NCBI GenBank assembly: GCA_005888735.1
Contig: VBBN01000032.1
Coordinates: 36,073 to 100,072 of the forward strand
Source: Candidatus Bathyarchaeota archaeon
Lineage (GTDB): Archaea; Thermoproteota; Bathyarchaeia; 40CM-2-53-6
Reading direction: 5' to 3'
DNA length: 64,000 nt
The translations under genes were made by a program, and so were the position numbers. Under the pieces are notes generated by a model. That model worked only from the letters and a program-made list of their open reading frames with translations. It ran no database searches and was not told where the DNA came from. Positions 33,790-40,977 of this stretch are shown here, piece by piece. How positions within the stretch are numbered: position 1 is the stretch's first letter; every line of letters begins with the position of its first letter.

Positions 33790-33796
33790 CTTAAAT
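33790..33796 (+). promoter_or_regulatory. TATA-like element between divergent small genes
   Basis: CTTAAAT is 28-34 bases before the GTG at 33824, which supports that start over the upstream in-frame starts. Its reverse complement ATTTAAG could serve the minus-strand 36-residue gene. Confidence 0.4.
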
Positions 33797-33823
33797 GGTT
33801 GCCTTCTCGAGCTTTCGGGCTGC

Positions 33824-34264
33824 GTGGAGAGCCGAATAGCCCTGCTGTTTGGTCGTTCGAAAAAGAAAACCTCTGATGCTTCGGCCGCCGCCATAATCGA
33901 GACCTCAGTCACCAGCCAACTTAAGGATCTGTGCGGAGGGGACAATGAGCTTTACATCGCGCTTTCACACCTTCTTCTCTTGGACCCGAAGAAGATTCAG
34001 ATACCGCTTGAAATCTTCCTTGACGAGGCGAGGGACTTCGAGACACAGGGCAACTCGCTCCGGGCTGAGGTCGCATACAGAATCGCGGGAGGCGTATCCT
34101 TGTTCAAGGGAGACATAGACGGTGTCAGAACATATTTCTCGAAGGCAGCCTCTTTCAGCGGCGACTCTAGGCCTGAGTATCGCGTCATTGCGAAACGTGC
34201 GGATGAGGCCGTGAGTATTGCAAAGAAGTTTTACGAGACCTCAGAGCCTCTAGCGAAGATCTGA
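33824..34264 (+). CDS. Helical TPR-like protein, unknown function
   Basis: 146 residues from GTG 33824, which is preferred because a TATA-like CTTAAAT lies 28 bases upstream and the longer frame (from 33686) begins with non-protein-like sequence. The N-terminus is basic ('LLFGRSKKKTSDASAAAI'). The rest is helical hairpins ('NELYIALSHLLLLDPKKIQIPLEIFLDEARDFETQG' and 'RAEVAYRIAGGVSLFKGDIDGVRTYFSKAASFSG') resembling one or two TPR units. A conserved archaeal protein of this shape is plausible. Function unknown. Confidence 0.6.
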   Translation: MESRIALLFGRSKKKTSDASAAAIIETSVTSQLKDLCGGDNELYIALSHLLLLDPKKIQIPLEIFLDEARDFETQGNSLRAEVAYRIAGGVSLFKGDIDGVRTYFSKAASFSGDSRPEYRVIAKRADEAVSIAKKFYETSEPLAKI

Positions 34265-34350
34265 TCAAGGAATTATCTCTAGGTCAACAGCTCCCCTTAC
34301 AGGTCCGCGCACGCCGGGCAGTAGACCATTGAAAGGTTTTCATTATGTGG

Positions 34351-34494
34351 TGCTCCGGGCGGGAATGCCAGGGCGAACCCCTTTTGAATTCGCGGGCCCA
34401 ACGGGCACATCCGTTAAGCCTCCCGCGATCAACGGCTTTCCCGGCCTATGGGCTCGAAAGGCCGCTATGCTAAACCGGGCTACACCACCGGAGC
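34351..34494 (-). tRNA. tRNA-Glu(TTC) with three apparent introns
   Basis: Read on the minus strand, the acceptor is GCTCCGG (34494-34488) with CCGGAGC (34358-34352), A73 at 34351 and an encoded CCA at 34350-34348. D arm GTGT-AGCCCGGTTTA-GCAT. Anticodon stem GCGGC with GCCGT, loop CTTTCGA, anticodon TTC at 34458-34456. T stem GCGGG (34426-34422) with CCCGC (34363-34359). A complete 76-base tRNA forms only after removing about 34437-34453 (17 nt, anticodon loop), 34389-34421 (33 nt, position 53/54, internal hairpin AACGG-CCGTT) and 34365-34382 (18 nt, position 59/60). The mature T loop is then TTCAAAT. Splice points may be off by one or two bases. Confidence 0.75.
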
Positions 34495-34605
34495 GAGCAC
34501 GACTCCGATAGGCTAACCATTTTAGTATTGTCCCAAGAAACCCAGGGGACTTGGCTGCTCTCAAGCAGAGAGAACTGCTTAGTTAGCATTGTTCCTGCTG
34601 TTACC

Positions 34606-34654
34606 CTGGTTAGCTATCCGTGAATGTAACCCGTTGACCGGGCTACACCGGAGC
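34606..34654 (-). pseudogene. Remnant of a tRNA-Glu 5' half
   Basis: On the minus strand GCTCCGG-TGTAGCCCGGT (from 34654) repeats the acceptor and D-arm start of the intact tRNA-Glu gene 160 bases away, with a three-base deletion. It is followed by GGTTA...TAACC that could be an anticodon-type hairpin. No matching T arm or 3' acceptor follows. It is probably a partial duplication of tRNA-Glu. Confidence 0.45.
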
Positions 34655-34735
34655 GCCGTTCTCACCCAGTGTCTCACTATCTTTTACCATTTCTAGCCCC
34701 TCCCCCACCACTTTTCCGGAGACCCTTGTGAGCTT

Positions 34736-35017
34736 CTAGTGAAGTATCTTGAACCCTCGGAATTCGGACTTGAACTCTGACCATTCGATATCGACGGACC
34801 TGACTTTTGCTCCGGGAGGTCCAACCTTGCAGAACTGTATGAGCGCGTCTATGTTATCTTTCTCTCCCTCAGCAACAGCTTCCACGCGGCCGTCATGGAG
34901 ATTTCGAACCCAACCGTTGATGCTCTTTGATCGAGCCAGCTCCATTATGCGCTTTCTGAACAAGACACCTTGAACCAGGCCACCGATTAGTAGGTGAGCT
35001 CTCGCCTCCATCGCCAC
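34736..35017 (-). CDS. acyP: Acylphosphatase
   Basis: 93 residues of the usual size. 'HLLIGGLVQGVLFRKRIMELAR' contains the phosphate-binding loop and catalytic Arg (the usual GVGFR is GVLFR here). 'INGWVRNLHDGRVEAVAEGEKDNID' holds the catalytic Asn. It hydrolyses acyl phosphates such as carbamoyl- or 1,3-bisphosphoglyceryl phosphate. The Leu replacing Gly in the loop is unusual but leaves the catalytic residues in place. Single-gene transcript with ATG 35017. Confidence 0.92.
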   Translation of the reverse strand: MAMEARAHLLIGGLVQGVLFRKRIMELARSKSINGWVRNLHDGRVEAVAEGEKDNIDALIQFCKVGPPGAKVRSVDIEWSEFKSEFRGFKILH

Positions 35018-35088
35018 CTCTCCTCCAAGACATCGAATGGCTACTAGTGACAGAATAAGAGTCTACTGTCTTAGACTCACGTAGGATC

Positions 35089-35550
35089 TTACGAAGTCGT
35101 CGACGCGGTCACGAGTGCCGGGGCGGTCTGGGGGGGCTGGGGCGGTTGCCTGGACGATTCAACAAGCTCGAGGAGAAGAGGGGCGGGTTCAAGGTTCCGA
35201 AGGGCGGCGAACGTGTCGACTGACATGTAAATGTCACCGGCTTCTTCCACATCCAGGCGCAGGCCGTACTTTCTTAGAACCTCGCGTGTCCAAGGGAAAG
35301 CGACTATAAGGTCGCCCAACACCGTCTCTCCGTCGATCTTTTCGACTTGAATTCTCCCTCCTGGCGGGGTGGCACGTTTGTTAAGCGGTTGAAGCTCCCG
35401 GATCGCAGAGACGAGGGGAACCGTGACTTTCGAGATGGTTTTGGGGCCTTGCGCCTCCCGGGCTTTGTTCTGCTTCTGGGCAGGCGGCCTCTTCGGTTTG
35501 CGTGAGGCTGCCTTTCGGGTTTTCTTGGCGTTCTTGGCCTTTTTTGTCAT
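35089..35550 (-). CDS. DUF1858-like domain protein with Lys-rich tail
   Basis: 153 residues. The first 40 are Lys/Arg/Ala/Pro-rich and probably disordered. Residues 70-130 ('ETVLGDLIVAFPWTREVLRKYGLRLDVEEAGDIYMSVDTFAAL') follow the DUF1858 / hybrid-cluster-associated pattern, but the paired Cys of redox-active members are missing. The C-terminus is Pro/Thr-rich. It may be a nucleic-acid or protein-binding adaptor. Function unknown. Confidence 0.7.
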   Translation of the reverse strand: MTKKAKNAKKTRKAASRKPKRPPAQKQNKAREAQGPKTISKVTVPLVSAIRELQPLNKRATPPGGRIQVEKIDGETVLGDLIVAFPWTREVLRKYGLRLDVEEAGDIYMSVDTFAALRNLEPAPLLLELVESSRQPPQPPQTAPALVTASTTS

Positions 35551-35639
35551 TCGCTTGAGGCTCCTCGAGGTCTCCGCTCGCTCATACTACATGTACTGCT
35601 GCCATCATTAATATGTCTCACGAACCTAACTGTTAGTCT

Positions 35640-37955
35640 CTATCGTTGCTCAGTGGCGAGCGTCCAAGCAATCGGGAGCCCCAGCTGCTCGATTCGCTTT
35701 GCTGCCACGGACCTCAACTGGCCTGTGATGGCATCGAGCGCTGCGCTTCGATATTCCTCGATTCTGCCCTGGTCCGAGAGCGTGGCTATTTCAGGGTCCA
35801 GGGGGACCAATCCGAGGAAGGATATGCCGAGTGATGAGGCAAGCCCTTCCCCCTTCGGCTCGCCGAACACGTTGACCCTCTCACCGCAGTGAGGGCAGTT
35901 GAGATAGGCCATGTTTTCAACGAGTCCTAGGATGGGCGCGTCCATTTTTTTCGCCATGTTGACGGCTTTGGTAACAATCATCGATGCGAGGTCTTGGGGC
36001 GATGATACCACGATGACCCCGTCAAGAGGTAGGGATTGGAAGACTGTAAGAGGAGCGTCACTCGTATTGTGGACTACTAGGCCGTCTGCTACGAAGTTCT
36101 GGTTCCCCTCCACTTCAACATCATAAACCTGGCGTCGTCCCACTGGAACAATTTTCGAGACACGGTCGAACCCGAGGAATTCGTTGATTAGGCCTTGACC
36201 CACAGCTTGACGACCATTTCCTCTGATAATACCAGCGCCATATTTCCTAGATCGGCTTTGCCCATTGCACTCGAAGATCCAGAACATTCTGGAGTATCTT
36301 CGACCCGAAGGCGGTGTAATGCTTCGCGTTCGACAGTTGAGATTGGTAACTCTCAACCCGATCGAAATGGCTAGTGTTCTAATATCCTCCACGAGATCCC
36401 GGTTGGGTGACTCGAACGCCATCCATCCCGGCCTTCGAAAGACTCGTTTCCCACGGCGTCGATATCCATCAGCATCGCAGTAACCCTCTATAAGAGACAG
36501 TTTCTGAGCCACGGGAAGTTCAAATACCCAAGGAGGGACTCTCTTCTCAAGAGCATGCCTGTTCAATCCGAGTTCCCGGAAGAGTTCCGCGACTCGCTGA
36601 GATAGCACGCCGAACTGCGACTCGTCCTCGTAGACTTTCGTACCGGGAAAGACATTCTTGAGAAGATTGATGTAGCTCTTCCTATGCTTTCCCAGCCGAG
36701 GCTCAGCAAACATCACTTGGTATGTTCTCGCATCTCTGCTGGACCTGACAAACCCGTCCCCGAGATAGTATCCTATTATTCGACAGAGACTTTCCGTGGT
36801 ATGACTCGGGAGGACTGGGTCCCCTGGCCTTCTGCTTGAAATGGTAGGTAATCCAAACGGAGCCGCCTCCTGGTGCGGGAGTTTCCTAATCACAGCGATA
36901 ATGTCTCCCCGCTTCAGCTCCGCTAATCGTTTCCAAATTAGCGAGTAGCGATAATCACGGGAGCCGGCTGGTCTCTTCTTTTCCAGGCTTAGTACGGGAT
37001 GGTTGAACGTGGCTTGGATTCTTCGTGTCCTTGTCCTCAATTCGAATACTTCGGCTTCGCCTTGAGGGACCACATCTAGAACCTTTTTCGGTGAAACAGT
37101 CGCATCTAGAACATTAGGGTACCTCTCTGACTCGCGGATGGAGGCTTCCAGTGAATAGACCCGATCGCCGGGCCTGAGCTGGTCTACACGAACCGGATGG
37201 GAGTTAGCATAGACAATTGTATCCGAGGTAACGCAACCTGGTGGGAGGTCCACTAGGAGATAGTGTAGGTCTCCCCAGTCGACGTCCCAGTAGAGTTGTC
37301 GAATTACGCTGTTCACTATGGGGCCCCTCCAGATTACTGGGGTGTTTGGATCGTCTAGGATCAGATTGATAGACATGACTTTGATACCGGTTTTCGTGGA
37401 GATTGGAATTATTCCGCCAGGGCCTTTGGTGGGTCGTTCCTTGACTCCGAAGACTTTGGCGATGCTGGGTCCTGTGAGGTCTGCGTCTAGGACTCCTACC
37501 TCGTATCCTTCCCTTCTGAGCTGGCTGGCGAGGAAGCTTGTGACGAACGACTTTCCTACTCCGCCTTTTCCGGAGACGATGGCGATAATGTTCCTGACTC
37601 GACGCTTTCCCAGGCGTTCAATTCCCTGGCCGACATTGGCTCTTTCCGGGCCTGAGGTGTTTGGACTTGTTCGAGCCTGAAGTTTCACTCTTAATTCTTC
37701 TAGTTCCTTTTTGGACATTGCAGTGGTGTCGACCTTGACGGATGTGACTCCTGCAATTCCCTTCAACGCTTTCTCCACGTCGGTTTGAAGGGTCTTGGCA
37801 AGTGGGCAGTGGGCTACTGTAAGGGCAATGGTTACTTGGACGTCGCCATTTCTTATTGAGATGTCTCGGACCATGTTGAGGTCTACAATGTTCAGCCCGA
37901 TTTCTGGGTCCAGAACGCCCCTGAGACCCTCCGTTATTGTGTTCTTGTCCAGCAC
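35640..37955 (-). CDS. Mrp/NBP35-type Fe-S carrier ATPase with N-terminal MIP18 domain, interrupted by an intein
   Basis: 771 residues including a 390-residue intein (241-630). Mature extein is about 381 residues: a MIP18/DUF59 domain (1-78, 'LRGVLDPEIGLNIVDLNMV'), then the P-loop ATPase with deviant Walker A 'SGKGGVGKS' (128-136), 'LDADLTGPSIAKVFG', 'DLPPG' directly at the intein and 'TSDAPLTVFQSLPLDG' after it. The CxxC (687-690, 'CPHC') binds the bridging Fe-S cluster. It loads and transfers Fe-S clusters to apo-proteins. It is divergent from TrmB and related in function to the MIP18 gene at 32.6 kb. Confidence 0.95.
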   Translation of the reverse strand: MLDKNTITEGLRGVLDPEIGLNIVDLNMVRDISIRNGDVQVTIALTVAHCPLAKTLQTDVEKALKGIAGVTSVKVDTTAMSKKELEELRVKLQARTSPNTSGPERANVGQGIERLGKRRVRNIIAIVSGKGGVGKSFVTSFLASQLRREGYEVGVLDADLTGPSIAKVFGVKERPTKGPGGIIPISTKTGIKVMSINLILDDPNTPVIWRGPIVNSVIRQLYWDVDWGDLHYLLVDLPPGCVTSDTIVYANSHPVRVDQLRPGDRVYSLEASIRESERYPNVLDATVSPKKVLDVVPQGEAEVFELRTRTRRIQATFNHPVLSLEKKRPAGSRDYRYSLIWKRLAELKRGDIIAVIRKLPHQEAAPFGLPTISSRRPGDPVLPSHTTESLCRIIGYYLGDGFVRSSRDARTYQVMFAEPRLGKHRKSYINLLKNVFPGTKVYEDESQFGVLSQRVAELFRELGLNRHALEKRVPPWVFELPVAQKLSLIEGYCDADGYRRRGKRVFRRPGWMAFESPNRDLVEDIRTLAISIGLRVTNLNCRTRSITPPSGRRYSRMFWIFECNGQSRSRKYGAGIIRGNGRQAVGQGLINEFLGFDRVSKIVPVGRRQVYDVEVEGNQNFVADGLVVHNTSDAPLTVFQSLPLDGVIVVSSPQDLASMIVTKAVNMAKKMDAPILGLVENMAYLNCPHCGERVNVFGEPKGEGLASSLGISFLGLVPLDPEIATLSDQGRIEEYRSAALDAITGQLRSVAAKRIEQLGLPIAWTLATEQR
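36066..37235 (-). mobile_element. Intein with LAGLIDADG (DOD) homing endonuclease in the Mrp ATPase
   Basis: Residues 241-630 of the host protein. It begins with Cys ('CVTSDTIVYANSHPVRVDQLRPG', block A) and has block B 'TRRIQATFNHPVL' with the TxxH-like His. LAGLIDADG-like blocks are 'IIGYYLGDGFV' (about 393-403) and 'LIEGYCDADGY' (about 488-498). It ends 'NQNFVADGLVVHN' followed by Thr as first C-extein residue. Both splicing ends (Cys1, His-Asn, Thr+1) are intact, so it should splice, and the endonuclease keeps both acidic residues. The insertion site, right after DLPPG in the Walker B region, is a typical conserved-motif target. Its base composition resembles the host gene. Confidence 0.94.
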
Positions 37956-38100
37956 CGATTTTTCACCGAGTTATCTTCCGGATAGAGTCCTAGGGGTAGT
38001 CTTGCTATTTACGGTCTCGTCCTTGAACGGGCTTTCCAATGTCCCGTTCTCGACAGCTTCATAAGATGTCTGGCTTGGGAAGGCATCGGTCGCCTCGGAC

Positions 38101-38859
38101 ATGTCAGTCTCGGAGAGGACGAAGCGGGCTCTGAAGGATTTCGGGCTGACTGAGTACGAGGTCAAGGTCTATGTTGCCTTGGTAGAGTCTGGGCCGATTG
38201 CTGCCAGCGAGGTGAGCAAGGTCGCATCTGTTCCTTACTCGAAGATTTACGAAATTATTGGTAACTTGGAGCGGAAGGGATGGGTAGAGTCTGAACAGGG
38301 CAGACCGATCAAGTATTATCCGAAGGCGCCCTCTGTTGCGCTTGACGCTTCAAGGGCACGTGTGGAGAACACGTTGAGGATGAGCGAGGCTGAGGCCTTG
38401 TCGGAGCTTCAGCCTCTGTACGAGAAGAAGGGTGTGCAGGAGCGGCCGGATATTTGGATTGTTCGGGGGCAGAACAATATTCTTGACAAGATTCGGGAGA
38501 CGCTGGATAGGACGAGGAGGGAGCTGCTTGTTGCTATGCCTGTGGTCCCAGAGGCGATTCTTTCCGCGGCCAGTCCGCTGCTGGCGATGATAAGGGATCG
38601 CGGGGTCAAGGTCTCGATGATGGTCCCGGCCTCGACTAGCGGGGCGACGTTGCGTAAGCTGTCCGGTTTTGCAGATGTCAGGGTTCGGGAGCAACTTTTC
38701 GGGGGAGGCATCATCAGTGACAGCAGCCAGATTATTTTGTTGCTGGGAGAAGAGCCGGAGAAGGGTTTGACGCTCGCAATCTCGTCGGACCATTCGGGCC
38801 TTGTCAAGTTCGGAAAAGCCTACTTCGAATATCTCTGGGAGAACTCGAACCCAACGTAA
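38101..38859 (+). CDS. TrmB-family transcriptional regulator
   Basis: 252 residues from ATG 38101. The winged HTH is 'FGLTEYEVKVYVALVESGPIAASEVSKVASVPYSKIYEIIGNLERKGWV', followed by a short coiled coil and the TrmB effector domain ('IWIVRGQNNILDKIRETLDRTRRELLVAMP', 'MLAMIRDRGVKVSMMVPAST'). TrmB proteins sense sugars or other metabolites and regulate transport and central metabolism. It is divergent from the Mrp gene across a 145-base spacer. The target is unknown. Confidence 0.9.
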   Translation: MSVSERTKRALKDFGLTEYEVKVYVALVESGPIAASEVSKVASVPYSKIYEIIGNLERKGWVESEQGRPIKYYPKAPSVALDASRARVENTLRMSEAEALSELQPLYEKKGVQERPDIWIVRGQNNILDKIRETLDRTRRELLVAMPVVPEAILSAASPLLAMIRDRGVKVSMMVPASTSGATLRKLSGFADVRVREQLFGGGIISDSSQIILLLGEEPEKGLTLAISSDHSGLVKFGKAYFEYLWENSNPT

Positions 38860-39468
38860 GTCGTCGATTCGTAGACCCGAGCGGAAGCCCTCATGCTGCC
38901 TCGTGTCTCTCAAGGCCTTGCCGTAGTGGGAGGGTTTTTCGAAAGCTACTCTCCGCCCTGGGGAGAATCGGCGATTTCCCACGGACAAGTCTTGGTTCGG
39001 GGGAGTCGCACGTTTTCACTATCTTTCCTTTGCCGGAAAGATCACATGGTCCGTGACTTGATGGTAAGTACTTCTTGACAGCTCTTGATTGAGGGCTTTG
39101 TTCTGAGCATTTTTTTCCGTCGGAATTGAAGCGTGTTGGAGTCTCGGTCTCTCCGGTTTGGTCTCTTGAGGATGCCACACGATTTAGAATTTTTTCGGAA
39201 AGGGGGCTGCTGTCTGGGCATGATTCTGGGGCTTGTTCCGGCTGACCAGCCTGTTCTGGGCTAGTCTGTGCCTTTGTGAACGCTGGCTATTCCCTAGGGT
39301 TAGCTATGAAATAAGCGAGTGTGGAAATCTCGGGTTCATTTTGCGATTCGGGGCTGATTCCGGGGCGATTTGAGGGATAATCAGCAAGCGAACGGTTTCA
39401 TTGGAAAGAATGGGTACCAAGTCTTCAGTTCATTTTTTAGAGTCGAGCCAGGAAGCGGAGGCGTCTCT
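38860..39468. other. Non-coding interval upstream of tRNA-Leu
   Basis: No convincing gene in about 600 bases. Parts of it (39180-39400) have a loose recurrence of TTCTGGGGC, TTCCGG and ATTCCGGGGC-like words that recall the repeat block at 1682-1775 but without a regular period. A perfect short hairpin CTTTCC-TTTGCC-GGAAAG is near 39025. A promoter for tRNA-Leu should lie in the last 60 bases (TTCATTTTTTAG near 39429). Confidence 0.4.
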
Positions 39469-39578
39469 GCGGGGGTACCATAGCCAGGTCAAATGGGCAG
39501 AAGGCCTCTGGTGAGGCCTGCCTTGGGCTTAGGACCCTGTGGCGAAGGCCTTCGTGGGTTCGAATCCCACCCCCCGCA
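39469..39578 (+). tRNA. tRNA-Leu(TAG) with an intron at 29/30
   Basis: Acceptor GCGGGGG (39469-39475) with CCCCCGC (39571-39577), A73 at 39578 and an encoded CCA at 39579-39581. The long variable arm (39540-39553) and T arm GTGGG-TTCGAAT-CCCAC mark a class II tRNA-Leu. The anticodon stem CAG|GGG...CCCTG closes only if the 24 bases at 39501-39524 are removed; these fold as a perfect AGGCCTC-TGGT-GAGGCCT hairpin. The intron thus lies inside the 5' anticodon stem (29/30), a non-canonical position. Loop CTTAGGA has anticodon TAG at 39530-39532. Confidence 0.85.
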
Positions 39579-39581
39579 CCA
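39563..39581 (+). repeat. 19-bp direct repeat, left copy (tRNA-Leu 3' end)
   Basis: AATCCCACCCCCCGCACCA is the 3' T arm, acceptor strand and CCA of tRNA-Leu. The same 19 bases recur at 40859-40877. This is the usual form of an att site used by archaeal tyrosine integrases. Confidence 0.7.
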
Positions 39582-39648
39582 GAGGGTTATCCAGTGCAGT
39601 CCAATCCAACTACAGAGGATACTCGTTTATGATCGATGTTAGGGTTAG

Positions 39649-40662
39649 ATGATATCCATGAATAAGAGCCCCAAGCGACAGGTTGTTTGGCGAATCTGGT
39701 TCTGGTCCCAGATCGCCCTTTTCAGCCTAATGTTGGTCTCCGGTTCAATTTATGCGATTGCTTCATTCCTCGATCTAACCCAGGCTTCGCTCCTAGTTTA
39801 TCCATTCGCTTTGCAATTGGCTCGCAGCCTGCAGATATTGTCCTACACGTCCATCGGTTTGGTGATAGTCCTCGGATACTATCGTAAGCTGACCAGACGT
39901 AAGAAACAGATTAATCAAAGCTTGAAGGAAAGGCTTCGACTACTTGTTTCTCACACAGAACAGCGAATGATGATCAGGAAACCCGTCAGACCTTTCATTC
40001 TTCCTAGATCAGCTAATGCTGCTAATGTTGGAAGGAGTCGCATTATCATTGGGGAGAAACTTGTCCAGAGTATGGATGATCAGGAGCTAACCGGAATTAT
40101 CGGCCACGAGCTCGCACATGGAATACAACATCATGTTCTAATCAAGGCTATGCTATTTCCCTTACTCATGATTATGGCGATTACTCTATACCTGATCACA
40201 AGATCTTTCCCGGGCGGTAGTGTTCTAGTTTGGACGATTTTTGCGGGAATAGTATTTGCTGAAATACCTCTCTCATGGAAACTTGAATACAGCGCCGATC
40301 ATCGTTCCGCCGAACTGCTCGGAAAGAATTCGATGATCCGAGCCCTGGCATATTTGCGCGATGTACATTACGACGGACCATCATTTACACATCCCCCCCT
40401 TTCGAATCGAATCAATCGTTTAGCAAATGATCGAAAACTTAAGGAAACCCTCGGTGAAGTCCCTGTCTCGCATGTCATGCCATCGACCTCCATTGGAGGA
40501 AATGACCCAATGAGCGCAGTCTCAATTCAAAAGAGCACCCCGGTAGAGTTTCCAGGGTATGTATACGCGGCAGCAGCACCTAGATTTTGCAATATTTGCG
40601 GCGCACAAGTTCCAGCGGGGAAATGGAAATGCGGTGCATGCGGAACCACTTTAAAGTCGTAG
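39649..40662 (+). CDS. M48 (HtpX-like) membrane metalloprotease with C-terminal zinc ribbon
   Basis: 337 residues. Two N-terminal TM helices (about 18-40 and 62-78), a cytosolic linker, HELAH (153-157) with 'GIIGHELAHGIQHH', two more TM helices (about 163-183 and 190-207) and 'LEYSADHRSAELLG' providing the third zinc ligand: the HtpX layout. A C-terminal zinc ribbon ('CNIC' and 'CGAC', last 30 residues) is an extra. HtpX-like proteases degrade damaged or excess membrane proteins. It is the only gene of the tRNA-Leu-flanked insert. Codon third positions are more AT-rich than in neighbouring genes. ATG 39649 or the next Met (codon 4) may be the start. Confidence 0.9.
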   Translation: MISMNKSPKRQVVWRIWFWSQIALFSLMLVSGSIYAIASFLDLTQASLLVYPFALQLARSLQILSYTSIGLVIVLGYYRKLTRRKKQINQSLKERLRLLVSHTEQRMMIRKPVRPFILPRSANAANVGRSRIIIGEKLVQSMDDQELTGIIGHELAHGIQHHVLIKAMLFPLLMIMAITLYLITRSFPGGSVLVWTIFAGIVFAEIPLSWKLEYSADHRSAELLGKNSMIRALAYLRDVHYDGPSFTHPPLSNRINRLANDRKLKETLGEVPVSHVMPSTSIGGNDPMSAVSIQKSTPVEFPGYVYAAAAPRFCNICGAQVPAGKWKCGACGTTLKS

Positions 40663-40858
40663 CTTAGTGAGGGCAGGAAAGAATCGGATCTAATGTATTG
40701 AACTCGTCAAAGGAAACGCTCGTAACGAGGGCTGTCCCTCCGGGCAAGGAACCACGAATTGAACCCCGCCGAAGAAGATGAAACTGGAGAGGTCTAGACT
40801 TGGCAATATCCTACTTTCACGCGAGGTTTGCCTAAATGTACCGGTAAACTGGTGCTGA

Positions 40859-40877
40859 AATCCCACCCCCCGCACCA
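40859..40877 (+). repeat. 19-bp direct repeat, right copy
   Basis: Exact second copy of the tRNA-Leu 3' end (39563-39581), preceded by GCTGA instead of GTTCG, so the rest of the tRNA is not duplicated. It marks the right boundary of the proposed insert. The 200 bases between the protease stop and this repeat hold no gene. Confidence 0.7.
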
Positions 40878-40977
40878 TTGAAAAATGCCCCTGGATTAGA
40901 TTAGACCGGCTGGAGGGTAGTGCAGAAGTGAAGGAAGACCTCACGACTCGCGGAGCGAACCAACTGACCCAAAGCTC

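Larger units (their letters stand above)
39582..40877 (+). mobile_element. Putative 1.3-kb integrated element at tRNA-Leu (integrase-less)
   Basis: The segment between the intact tRNA-Leu and a second copy of its last 19 bases carries a single gene, the M48 peptidase at 39649. The gene looks more AT-rich than its surroundings, as expected for imported DNA. No integrase or replication gene is present, so it is a cassette mobilised in trans or the deleted remnant of a larger element. The boundaries rest only on the direct repeats. Confidence 0.5.

Noticed and set aside
33686..33823. Upstream extension of the TPR-like gene
   Set aside because: It overlaps the divergent basic mini-gene and the TATA-like element; the sequence is not protein-like.
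40690..40944. 84-codon minus-strand frame across the right att copy
   Set aside because: It spans the tRNA-derived repeat and has no start context or family similarity.
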